Shown here in pieces: positions 7,715 through 15,903 of a stretch of DNA of 64,000 bases. Numbering within the stretch: position 1 is the first letter of the stretch; each line of letters starts with the position of its first letter. The notes under the pieces are model-generated. The model made no database searches. It was given only the letters and a program-made list of their open reading frames with translations, and was not told where the DNA came from. The translations under genes and the position numbers were made by a program. Source of the stretch: Solirubrobacterales bacterium (GTDB lineage Bacteria > Actinomycetota > Thermoleophilia > Solirubrobacterales > Solirubrobacteraceae); assembly GCA_003133565.1 (NCBI GenBank), contig PKYB01000042.1, positions 10,053-74,052 of the forward strand. Reading direction: 5' to 3'.

Positions 7715-8680
7715 GTGGCGGCTCCTGATAGCTCGGTGACTGGCACGGGGATCCGACTCAGCCGCTTGAGCAAGTCGTTTCGCAGTCCAGAAGGCCCCGT
7801 CCATGCGGTGCGCGCGATCGACGTTTCGATCGAACGCGGCGAGGCCGTCGCGCTGCTCGGTCCGAACGGTGCCGGCAAGTCGACGACGATCGACATGCTG
7901 CTCGGGCTTCAACCGCCCGACAGCGGCGACGTCTCGCTTTTCGGTCACACGCCGCGCGAGGCCGTGCACCGCGGTCTCGTCGGCGCGATGCTGCAGACCG
8001 GCTCGCTGATCCAGTACCTCTCGGTGCGCGAGCTCCTGAAGATGATGGCCTCCGTCTACCCGTCGCCGCTGGGTGTCGAGGCCGTGCTCAGCCAGACGGG
8101 TCTTGAAGCGATCGCCGCGCGCCGCACACAGAAGCTTTCGGGCGGCGAGACGCAGCGGGTTCGCTTCGCGCTCGCGCTGCTGAGCGACCCCGACCTGCTC
8201 GTGCTCGACGAGCCGACCGTCGCGATGGACGTCGAGGCACGGCACGAGTTCTGGAACTCGATGCGCGCGTTCGCTGCCCGCGGCAAGACGGTCGTCTTTG
8301 CGACGCACTACCTCGAGGAGGCCGATCAGAACGCGGACCGTGTGGTGCTGATGGCCCACGGCCGCGTCGTCGCCGACGGACCGCCGACGGAGATCAAGGC
8401 GCGCGTCGGCTCGCGCACGATCCGTGCGACGCTCCCCGACGCCGATCCCGGCGAGCTGGCGGCGCTTGCGGGCGTGGCGCGCGCCGAGCGCCGCGGCGAG
8501 GCCGTCGTGTTGAGCTGCGCCGACTCCGACCAGGCGATCCGCGCGCTGCTCGAGCGCTACCCCGCGGCGCGCGACATCGAGATCGCGGGCGCCGGGCTCG
8601 AGGACGCGTTCCTCGCGCTGACAGCGGATCCCGACACCGACACCGACGCCGACGCGCCGCCGCCGGCTCTCGCGCCATGA
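7715..8680 (+). CDS. ABC transporter ATP-binding protein (ABC-2 exporter type)
   Basis: A 321-residue nucleotide-binding subunit that powers the membrane protein encoded next. It shows Walker A (LLGPNGAGKST), the signature LSGGETQR, Walker B (LLVLDEPTVAMD) and the switch His in FATHYLEEAD. The last roughly 90 residues form the C-terminal extension common to DrrA/CcmA-like exporters, with an Asp-rich tail. GTG at 7715 is chosen because homology begins a few residues after it; the open frame extends upstream without meaning. Its stop overlaps the ATG of the permease (ATGA), so translation is coupled. Confidence 0.93.
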   Translation: MAAPDSSVTGTGIRLSRLSKSFRSPEGPVHAVRAIDVSIERGEAVALLGPNGAGKSTTIDMLLGLQPPDSGDVSLFGHTPREAVHRGLVGAMLQTGSLIQYLSVRELLKMMASVYPSPLGVEAVLSQTGLEAIAARRTQKLSGGETQRVRFALALLSDPDLLVLDEPTVAMDVEARHEFWNSMRAFAARGKTVVFATHYLEEADQNADRVVLMAHGRVVADGPPTEIKARVGSRTIRATLPDADPGELAALAGVARAERRGEAVVLSCADSDQAIRALLERYPAARDIEIAGAGLEDAFLALTADPDTDTDADAPPPALAP

Positions 8681-9414
8681 ACGGCCTCGTCTACACCCGC
8701 TACGAGTTGCTGCGCGCCCTGCGCAACCGCCGCTTCTTCTTCTTTTCGCTCGGCTTCCCGCTGCTCTTCTACTTCGTGATCGCCGCGCCGAACCGCCACG
8801 TCACCGACTTCGATGGCAGCGGCATCTCACTGCCGCTCTACTACATGGTCGGCCTCACCTCGTTCGGCACGATGGTCGCGATGATCTCGACCGGCACGCG
8901 CATCGCGGCGGAGCGTCAGGTGGGTTGGACGCGGCAGCTGCGGATCACCCCGCTGAGCACGCGCGCCTACTTCCGCGCGAAGCTCCTCGCCGCCTACATG
9001 ATGGCGGGCCTGACGATCGTCCTCCTCTACGGCGCCGGCGCGTCGCTCGGCGTCGGCCTGCCGGCCGGCAACTGGCTCGCGATGACCGGCCTGATCCTGA
9101 TCGCGCTGCTTCCGTTCGCGGCGCTCGGGATCACGCTCGGCCACCTGATCAACGTCGACTCGATCGGCCCCGCCACAGGCGGCGGCGCTTCCCTACTCGC
9201 CTTCCTCGGGGGCACCTGGTTCCCGCTCGGGAGCCACGGTTTCCTCTACCAGCTCGGTCAGCTCCTCCCCTCTTACTGGTTGGTGCAGGCCGCGCACACC
9301 GGGATCACCGGCCATGGCTGGCCGGCTCGCGGCTGGATCGTCATCGCCGTGTGGTCGGCGCTGCTTTCGCTCGCCGCGGTCTACGCATTTCGCCGCGACA
9401 CCAAGCGCGTCTGA
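8677..9414 (+). CDS. ABC-2 type transporter permease
   Basis: A 245-residue integral membrane partner of the preceding ATPase. About six membrane segments are visible, including FFFFSLGFPLLFYFVI near residue 25 and LLAFLGGTWFPLG in the second half, the latter typical of the DrrB/NodJ-like permease group. Only one permease gene is present, so a homodimer with two ATPase subunits is expected. The cargo cannot be read from sequence; such pairs export drugs, lipids or glycolipids. It starts inside the stop codon of the ATPase gene. Confidence 0.92.
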   Translation: MNGLVYTRYELLRALRNRRFFFFSLGFPLLFYFVIAAPNRHVTDFDGSGISLPLYYMVGLTSFGTMVAMISTGTRIAAERQVGWTRQLRITPLSTRAYFRAKLLAAYMMAGLTIVLLYGAGASLGVGLPAGNWLAMTGLILIALLPFAALGITLGHLINVDSIGPATGGGASLLAFLGGTWFPLGSHGFLYQLGQLLPSYWLVQAAHTGITGHGWPARGWIVIAVWSALLSLAAVYAFRRDTKRV

Positions 9415-9423
9415 CCACGCGCC

Positions 9424-10401
9424 TCAGTGCTCGCCGCTGTCGCCGGGCGGCGGGTCGTCGCGCATGTCCGCGACGATCTCGACCAGCCCCCGCGGGCTCA
9501 TCGTCGGCTGGACCTCCAGCCGCGGCAGCGCGTAGGGGTCGTCGTTCGGCCCGGCCCAACCGTGCACCTCGGTGGTCGAGCCACGGAAACCGGCGGCCTT
9601 GAGCGCGGCGATCACGGTCGGGTCGTACTCGCCCGAGGGGTAGCAGAACCAGTTGACCGGGACGTGGTAGAGCCGCTGGATCTCGCGCCGCGTCGTCGCC
9701 GTCTGGAACGTCAGCTCCGACGGGCTCAGACCAACGAGGCCGACGTGGCTGTAGCCCTGCGTATCGAGCTCCCAGCCGGCCTTGACCAGCGCCCGCACCT
9801 GGCGTCGTGAGAGCCCGCCCTGGGACGGCGGCAGGCCGGTCAGCTGCAGGTTCTCGACGCCGACCCAGCCGAGTTTCGCGAGCACCGGCAGCGCAACCTC
9901 GTACTGCGCCGCGTAGCCGTTGTCGAAGCTGATGACGATCGGCTTGCCGCACGGCAGCGGCGTGTCGTGATGCCAGTTCTCCCACAGCTGATCGAGCGTG
10001 ACGGCGTGGTATCCGGCCGCGGCGACCGCCCGCATCTGCGCGGCGAACTGGGCCGGCGGGACGTAGAGCAGCGGGAATGGCGCGCCGGCGGGGGCCGGCA
10101 GGAGCACGTGGTACTCGAGGATCGCGGCCGCCTCGGGCCGGCGCGGTCCGAGGCAGGCGGCAGTACGGGGCGTGCCGGCGGCGCCGAGCGTCTTGTGCGC
10201 GCCGGGTGTCGAGCCCCCGCCGGCGGCGAGCACCAGGACGACAGCGGCGGCAACCACCACCAGCCCGACGGCGCCCGCGGCGACGCGGCGCCGGCGGCGG
10301 ATCGCGCGCGCCCGCGCGGCACGGCGCATGCGCAAACGCTCGACGTCTGAAAGCCCATCGCGAATCGGTGCCCCAGCGTCCACCGCCCCCTCCTCAGCCA
10401 T
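9424..10401 (-). CDS. polysaccharide deacetylase-like membrane-anchored protein with altered catalytic motif
   Basis: A 325-residue protein with an Arg-rich cytoplasmic start, one TM at about 40-60 and an extracellular NodB-homology domain from about 100 to the end. Family landmarks are present: EYHVLLP, the YHAVTLDQLW lid region, and the FCYPSGEYDP motif typical of carbohydrate esterase family 4. Motif 1, normally TFDDG, reads SFDNG, so the second, metal-binding Asp is Asn. Motif 2, normally H-[ST]-x-x-H, reads YSHVGL and lacks the second His. Metal binding may therefore be weak or absent. ATG at 10401 was preferred to an upstream start at 10473. Substrate (peptidoglycan or exopolysaccharide) is unknown. 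Confidence 0.82.
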   Translation of the reverse strand: MAEEGAVDAGAPIRDGLSDVERLRMRRAARARAIRRRRRVAAGAVGLVVVAAAVVLVLAAGGGSTPGAHKTLGAAGTPRTAACLGPRRPEAAAILEYHVLLPAPAGAPFPLLYVPPAQFAAQMRAVAAAGYHAVTLDQLWENWHHDTPLPCGKPIVISFDNGYAAQYEVALPVLAKLGWVGVENLQLTGLPPSQGGLSRRQVRALVKAGWELDTQGYSHVGLVGLSPSELTFQTATTRREIQRLYHVPVNWFCYPSGEYDPTVIAALKAAGFRGSTTEVHGWAGPNDDPYALPRLEVQPTMSPRGLVEIVADMRDDPPPGDSGEH

Positions 10402-10488
10402 GCTCCGGCGACCACTGTTGCACGCCGTTCGGTCTGTTGCGCTGTGGCGTGGTCGGTCGGCGCTGCCGCACACTTCCCGACGAGAGGT

Positions 10489-11097
10489 CTAGGAGTTGTG
10501 CCGGGCCAGCCGCGCCTCGAGCTCGCCGCGCACATGCGGCCACTCCCGGGCGATGACGCTGTAGTAGGCGCTGTCGCGGATGACATCGCCGCGGACGATC
10601 ATGTGGCTGCGGAAGATCCCCTCGAACTGCGCGCCGATCCCGAGCAGCGCGCGCCGCGAGCGTTCGTTGAGCTGATCGGTCTTGAACTCCACGCGGATGG
10701 CGTCGAGCGCGCCGAAGGCGTGGCCGAGCAGCAGTAGCTTCGTCTCGACGTTGGCTCCGCTGCGCCAAGCCGACGGCGCAAGCCAGCTCCAGCCGATCTC
10801 GAGGCCGCGGTGCTCCGGGCGCAGCGCGAGGTAGCGCGTGCTGCCAATCGCCACGCCACTGGCGCGCTCGATCACCGCGAACGGCGCCTCGCCGCCATCC
10901 GCTCTGTTTGCCAGTGCCTCGAGCAGCCAGCGGTGGAAGTGCTCCGGCGAGGCGCTCGCGTTGAACGACATCCAGCGCCAGACCTCCGGGTCGCTCGCGG
11001 CTTCGCGCAGCTCCGCTTCGTGCGCCTCAGACAGCGGCTCGAGGCGCACCAGCTTGCCTTCGAGCGTCGGCGCCAGGTGTTCGTCCCAATCTCCCAT
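10489..11097 (-). CDS. GNAT-family N-acetyltransferase, RimJ/RimL type
   Basis: A 202-residue acyl-CoA-dependent acetyltransferase. ATG at 11097 starts a typical RimJ/RimL-like opening (LEGKLVRLEPLSEAHEAEL). The central beta-strand region has IGSTRYLALRPEHRGLEIGWSW, and the acetyl-CoA loop lies around WRSGANVETKLLLLGHAFG. The C-terminus contains EFKTDQLNERSRRALLGIGA and GIFRSHMI, characteristic of the ribosomal-protein-acetyltransferase branch. The true substrate, which could be a small molecule, antibiotic or protein N-terminus, cannot be told. It is divergent from a small repeat-rich gene. Confidence 0.88.
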   Translation of the reverse strand: MGDWDEHLAPTLEGKLVRLEPLSEAHEAELREAASDPEVWRWMSFNASASPEHFHRWLLEALANRADGGEAPFAVIERASGVAIGSTRYLALRPEHRGLEIGWSWLAPSAWRSGANVETKLLLLGHAFGALDAIRVEFKTDQLNERSRRALLGIGAQFEGIFRSHMIVRGDVIRDSAYYSVIAREWPHVRGELEARLARHNS

Positions 11098-11136
11098 GAC
11101 CGCTTGGACTGTAGCCGGGCGTAGACTGGTGCTGCT

Positions 11137-11430
11137 ATGTCGGGCATCTTCAAGCGCCGGCGCCCGGCGAGCGACGGGGGCGACACCACGGCCACCGAGC
11201 GCGCGGCCGGCGAATCCGAGCGCCGGGCGGAGAACGAGGCGCGCCGCCAAGCCTCGGACGCCGAAGGGGCGCGCCAGGCCACCGAAAACGAGACGCGGCG
11301 CCAGGCCTCCGAGGCCAGGACGCGCAGCGTGGCCGCCGAGAACGAGGCGCGCCGTCAGGCCTCCGACGCCGAAGCTCGCCGTCAGGCGGCCGAGAACGAG
11401 GCCCGCGCCACCTCTGCGCAGTCGCCCTAG
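11137..11430 (+). CDS. small highly charged repeat protein, unknown function
   Basis: The 97-residue product is almost entirely Ala, Arg, Glu, Gln, Ser and Thr. After a short basic start (MSGIFKRRRP) it has repeated units built on ENEARRQASDAE and ARRQAAENEA, four or five times. There is no hydrophobic segment. The pattern suggests a long single alpha-helix or coiled coil. The same DNA words (gagaacgaggcgcgccg) recur, which shows internal duplication. It is divergent from the acetyltransferase, with a 40-base gap. It may be a real short gene, but composition alone could keep such a frame open in high-GC DNA. Confidence 0.55.
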   Translation: MSGIFKRRRPASDGGDTTATERAAGESERRAENEARRQASDAEGARQATENETRRQASEARTRSVAAENEARRQASDAEARRQAAENEARATSAQSP

Positions 11431-11642
11431 CCTCGCCGCGAGCGTTGGGCTGCGGGCGACGGCGTCGAACCCCGCGTTGCGCCGTGTTAGTGGCTCTTAA
11501 CCGCTCCGTCGCTGGTTCAGCCTAGGCTTCGCCTGGCCACGACCCGTACCCGAAGGCCGCACGGTCCGCCGGTTGCGGATCCGCGGCGACTGCGCACCAC
11601 GCCGTAGCAGGCTCGTCTCGAGCTCGCATGCAAGCGCCTTAG

Positions 11643-14051
11643 ATGTTCCTCCTCACAACCATCGTCTATCCGTGTGTGTTCGCTCTCGTCTGCGTCGGCA
11701 CGGGGCTGGCGGTCGATCGCGCGAGCGGGCGGTTCCTGCCGGCGGTCATGCTCCCCGTGGTCGGCGCCGCGGCGCTGATCGGCGTCTCGCAGCTCACGAC
11801 CTACGTGCCGTCCATCGCCCCGGCGACGCCCTACGTGTTTGCGGCGCTCGGCGCGGGCGGCATCGCGCTCGAGTGGCGGCGCGCCAGCGCCGCCGCGCGC
11901 CGCTGGCGCTCGCGCGGCTGGCAGCTCTCGCTGCCGGTCCTCGTCTACCTCCTGGCGCTCGCACCGGTGCTGGCCTCGGGGCACACGAGCTTCTCCGCCT
12001 ACCAGGTGCTGACGGACTCGGCGTTTCACATGATGGGAGCGGACTACCTCATCCGTCACGGCCAGGACTACGCGCACCTCGATCTGCGCAACTCCTACGG
12101 GCTCTACATCAACGGCTACTACGGGACGGGTTACCCCTCGGGTGCGGACACCCTGTTCGGCGCCAGCTCCTTCCTCGTCGGCTTGCCGCTGATCTGGACC
12201 TTCCAGCCGTTCAACGCGTTCATGCTCGCGACCGCTGTTGGGCCGGCGTGGGTGCTGACCCGGCGGATCGGGCTCACGGGCGCCTGGGCTGCGCTCGCGG
12301 CAGCGAGCATCAGCGTCCCGGCCCTGGTCTATGCCTACGAGCTGATCGGGTCGGTCAAGGAGATCACCGCGCTGCCGATGATCATGACTCTCGGCGCCCT
12401 CGTCGTGTTGCGCGATCGCTGGCTGCGCGGCCCGCCGCGCCGCGCCGCGCCGTTCGCGCTCGCCGCCGCCGCCGGCGTATCGGCGCTCGGCGTCGGATTT
12501 GGCGCCTGGGTGCTCGCAAGCGGCGCGGTGCTGGCCGCGGTCCTCGTCATCGACGTGGCAAAGAACCGCCAGCGCGGAGTGGCGGTGCTGGCGCTCGTGG
12601 CCGCCGGTGCCGGCGTCGCGGCGCTCGCCGCGCTTCCGACCTGGCTGCACGCACCGGCCTCAGCGCAGGGGACGGCGACGGTCGCCTCGACGTCCAATCC
12701 AGGCAACCTCGTCACTGGAGGCCTCCAGACGAGCCAGGTGTTCGGGACCTGGCTGACGGGGTCCTACGCGGCAGTCCCGACGGGCACCGCTGCCCTGATC
12801 ACCTACGGCGTGATCGCCGTCACGGTCATCGCCGCGCTGCTCGGCGCCCAGTACCTCCTGATGATCCGCCAGGACGTGTTCATCGGCTGGCTCGTTGGTC
12901 TGGTGCTGATCGCGATCGCGTTGTTCGCCTACGCGACGACCTGGATCGACGCGAAGACATTGATGCTCAGCTCGCCGATTGTCCTGCTCCTCTCCTGGGG
13001 CGGCGTCGCCGCGCTCGTTGACCGGCGCCACCTGCTCGCCGCGGCGCTGCTCGCGCTGGTACTCGCCGGCGGTGTGCTTGCCTCCGATGCGGTGCAATAC
13101 AACGCCACGGATCTCGCGCCGGCGGCGCGCTACACCGAGCTCGCCTCGCTCGACAGCCGCTTCGCCGGCAAAGGCCCGACGCTCTTTAGCGACTTCGACG
13201 AGTACAGCCTTTATGAGCTGCGAAACCTCGATGTCGGCGGTCCCGACTTTCTCTTCCCGCCGCCGGCGCTCGCCCACGTGCCGCGGCCGGGGCCGGGCGG
13301 TCGCCACGGCGAACCGGTGGACCTGAATCAGGTCTCGCCGAAGGCCCTGCGCAGCTACCCACTGATCGTCACGCGCGTGGATCCGCTTGCCGACCGACCG
13401 CCGTCCGCCTACCGGCTGCTCTGGCAGGGCGCCTTCTACGAGGTCTGGGGTCGGCGGCGCCATGCGCCCGCGGCGTTCGCCCACGTCGCCTTCTACCGCC
13501 ACAGCCTCGCCGCCGATCTCGCTCGCTGCCCCAGCGTCGCGCGTATCGCAGCGCAACACAACGGCCACCTGGTGGCGGCGTTGGCGCCCGAGACCGTCAC
13601 GGTCGACTTCACGAGCGCGTCACCGCTCGGCGCCGACACGCACAACAAGCTCAATCTGCTCGCCGGCTCCGGGCGCGTGGTGGTGCCGTTCAGCGTCCCC
13701 TACGCCGGCCGCTGGGATCTCTGGCTCCTCGGCGAGATCATGCCGAACGTCGAAGTGAGCATCGACGGGCATCCTGGCGCGAGGACCGGCGATCAGCTGA
13801 GCGGCAACAGCGCCACGCCAGACCCCGTGGGGCCGTTCAGCGTGACGCTGGCGGCCGGCCGCCATCAGCTGACCTTCACCGATGCTGGCTCGAGCCTCGC
13901 CCCGGGTGCCGGCGGCGACGCGTTCCTGAACCGCGTCTTCTTCACCCCTGCAGGTGCCGACGGGCGCCACGGGCTCCGCAGCGCATCGGCGGCCGACTGG
14001 CCTTCTTTGTGCAGCGGCCGCTACGAGTGGATCGAGGCCGTGCCCAACTGA
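11643..14051 (+). CDS. large polytopic membrane protein with extracytoplasmic C-terminal domain, glycosyltransferase-C-like
   Basis: An 802-residue protein. The first roughly 500 residues contain about a dozen hydrophobic segments. The loop between early helices has DSAFHMMGADYLIRHGQDY with an acidic/aromatic cluster, and GTGYPSGADTLFG follows. This is the general plan of GT-C glycosyltransferases and their relatives that use polyprenyl-linked sugars, but I cannot identify a family or a proven catalytic Asp. Residues from about 640 to the end are soluble, with a beta-sandwich-like pattern (PYAGRWDLWLLG, VEVSIDG, LAAGRHQLTFTDAG) that resembles carbohydrate-binding modules. Its neighbours are envelope genes (LCP protein, deacetylase), so a role in surface glycan assembly is inferred. 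Confidence 0.7.
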   Translation: MFLLTTIVYPCVFALVCVGTGLAVDRASGRFLPAVMLPVVGAAALIGVSQLTTYVPSIAPATPYVFAALGAGGIALEWRRASAAARRWRSRGWQLSLPVLVYLLALAPVLASGHTSFSAYQVLTDSAFHMMGADYLIRHGQDYAHLDLRNSYGLYINGYYGTGYPSGADTLFGASSFLVGLPLIWTFQPFNAFMLATAVGPAWVLTRRIGLTGAWAALAAASISVPALVYAYELIGSVKEITALPMIMTLGALVVLRDRWLRGPPRRAAPFALAAAAGVSALGVGFGAWVLASGAVLAAVLVIDVAKNRQRGVAVLALVAAGAGVAALAALPTWLHAPASAQGTATVASTSNPGNLVTGGLQTSQVFGTWLTGSYAAVPTGTAALITYGVIAVTVIAALLGAQYLLMIRQDVFIGWLVGLVLIAIALFAYATTWIDAKTLMLSSPIVLLLSWGGVAALVDRRHLLAAALLALVLAGGVLASDAVQYNATDLAPAARYTELASLDSRFAGKGPTLFSDFDEYSLYELRNLDVGGPDFLFPPPALAHVPRPGPGGRHGEPVDLNQVSPKALRSYPLIVTRVDPLADRPPSAYRLLWQGAFYEVWGRRRHAPAAFAHVAFYRHSLAADLARCPSVARIAAQHNGHLVAALAPETVTVDFTSASPLGADTHNKLNLLAGSGRVVVPFSVPYAGRWDLWLLGEIMPNVEVSIDGHPGARTGDQLSGNSATPDPVGPFSVTLAAGRHQLTFTDAGSSLAPGAGGDAFLNRVFFTPAGADGRHGLRSASAADWPSLCSGRYEWIEAVPN

Positions 14052-14089
14052 CGTCGGGGGTCCTTGACCAGTGCGCGCTTACTGCGCCG

Positions 14090-15604
14090 CTAATGCGCGG
14101 GCGCGGCGCCGACCGGCTCGGCTGAGTTTGCGATCGCGAGCATCTGGCTGTTGGTCAGGTTTTCCAGCAGCGTGTTGCTGACCCAGTAGAGCTCGTTACC
14201 TTGGCGCCAGCCGATGTCGTGGATGTGGGAGCCGTCGTCGACGAACATGTAGCTGCGGCCGTCGATCGTCTCCGTTTCGTTCGGGTTGGCGAAGAGCGGC
14301 GGGTCGGTCCAATTCATTCCCTCGATGCCGTAGTAGCCGCCGACCTCGTTCACGCTCCAGTCGATGCGGTAGCCGCGGTGGGGATGGTTCTGCTCGTCGC
14401 GAACGGTGAAGGCGTGAAAGTCGCCGTCTCCGCTGTAGAGCGCATCGATCGTCTCGACGCTTGGCAGATATAGCGGGAAGGGGACGTCGGTGGCGATCTC
14501 GAGCGCCTGATCCTCGATCCCCGATGCCAGCGGGTAGAGGTCTTCATCGGCGAGTGTGGCGGATGACGGGGCGTGGTGGTGTCCGACGTGCGGTGCTGGC
14601 GTGGGCAGCTTCGTTTTCTGGTCCTCGTAGAGGAAGTCGTCGACGCTCGCTCTGATCAGCGCCGGCGTCGAGGTGACGTAGTCCTCGCCGTTTTCGACGA
14701 AGAAGCTGTTATCGACCTGGAAGGGAACCTGGCGAATCGGCTGGGAAATCGAGCGGGCGGCGAGCTCGAGCAGCTGCTGAACGTCCTGGGTGCCGCGGAT
14801 GTCGGTCGCGACGGCGCGGCCGAACGCCTTGGCGAGCTGGTTGTACTTCGTCAGCAGCTTCCAGACACCGAGCTGGGCCACGGCCTGGCGGATGAAGTCC
14901 TGCTGGCGTGCGACGCGCACGAAATCCGAGTCGGTGTGGCGGTAGCGAACGTAGTCGAGCGCCTTCTCGCCGCAGAGCCGCTGATAGCCCGGCTCGATGT
15001 CGATCGGCTGATAGGAGTCGCCGGGTGGGTTGTAGTAGTAGCGGTCGACGTCGATGTAGACGCAACCGATGGCGTCGACGAGCCCGAGAAACGACGCGAA
15101 GTTGAAGTCGATCACATGGTTGACCGTGATCCCTGGCAGCGTCTTCTTGGCGACTGCGAGCGTGAGGCCCACCTTGCCGAGCGCGTAGGTGGCGTTGAAC
15201 TTCTGCGTGTACCGCGCGCCGTGGTAGTCGAAGCTGACCATCAGATCGCGCGGGATCGACATGATCGAAACCTGGCCCTCCGCGGGGTCGAGGCGCACCA
15301 GCATGAACGTGTCCGCGTGGAGCAGGTGCGCTCCGTTGACCGTCTCGTAGCCGCCGGTCTGGTAGGTCGTCGTCTTGCCGATGTGGTCGTCGCCGATGAT
15401 CATGATCGTCTCGGGCGCTCCCGTCTTGGCGGCGGTCAGCTGCGATGACTTGATCGGCTTACCCCCCAATGCCAGATCAGAAGCGATCGTGTTCGCAACT
15501 GCCAGCGCGAGCCCGTTGATTGCGACCGCGCCGCAGCCCACGATGACGATGCAGCCGAGCAAGCTTGCGAGGAACCGGGGCCATCGCCGTTTGCGCTCAA
15601 ACAT
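14090..15604 (-). CDS. LytR-CpsA-Psr (LCP) family cell-wall ligase
   Basis: A 504-residue membrane-anchored protein with one TM at about 12-36, followed by the LCP domain. Conserved features include IMIIGDDHIGKTT near the start, HADTFMLVRLDP, the SIPRDLMV motif, and the phosphate/lipid-binding VRYRHTDSDFVRVARQQDFI near residues 225-245. LCP proteins attach glycopolymers from polyprenyl-pyrophosphate carriers to peptidoglycan. The roughly 200 residues after the LCP domain are less familiar and resemble a LytR C-terminal-type extension. A TTG upstream at 15625 is an alternative start, but ATG at 15604 gives a cleaner basic leader (MFERKRRW). The neighbouring large membrane proteins support a cell-wall polymer locus. 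Confidence 0.92.
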   Translation of the reverse strand: MFERKRRWPRFLASLLGCIVIVGCGAVAINGLALAVANTIASDLALGGKPIKSSQLTAAKTGAPETIMIIGDDHIGKTTTYQTGGYETVNGAHLLHADTFMLVRLDPAEGQVSIMSIPRDLMVSFDYHGARYTQKFNATYALGKVGLTLAVAKKTLPGITVNHVIDFNFASFLGLVDAIGCVYIDVDRYYYNPPGDSYQPIDIEPGYQRLCGEKALDYVRYRHTDSDFVRVARQQDFIRQAVAQLGVWKLLTKYNQLAKAFGRAVATDIRGTQDVQQLLELAARSISQPIRQVPFQVDNSFFVENGEDYVTSTPALIRASVDDFLYEDQKTKLPTPAPHVGHHHAPSSATLADEDLYPLASGIEDQALEIATDVPFPLYLPSVETIDALYSGDGDFHAFTVRDEQNHPHRGYRIDWSVNEVGGYYGIEGMNWTDPPLFANPNETETIDGRSYMFVDDGSHIHDIGWRQGNELYWVSNTLLENLTNSQMLAIANSAEPVGAAPAH

Positions 15605-15903
15605 GGTGATCAGGGGGCCGCTCAAGCATTGTGATCAGCGGGCATTTGTCGGAGACAGGGGCGACCCGGCACGCGCGATAGCGACACGGGCGGAATGCGC
15701 AAACGCGGCGAGTGGCTCGGAGCGCCTCCGACCCTCACCGGCTCGCCCCGGCCGGCCTCGGCGGTTAGGAGCGACAGTCCGCTGTGCATCCCCACGGTAG
15801 CCTACCGAGGCATGCCGGCCCTTCAGCGCCACTTGCCGCCTGGTGGCGGTGAGCGGCTCGGCACCGGCGAGCGCGTGAGGGCCGCCGACTCGCCCGCGCC
15901 GCG

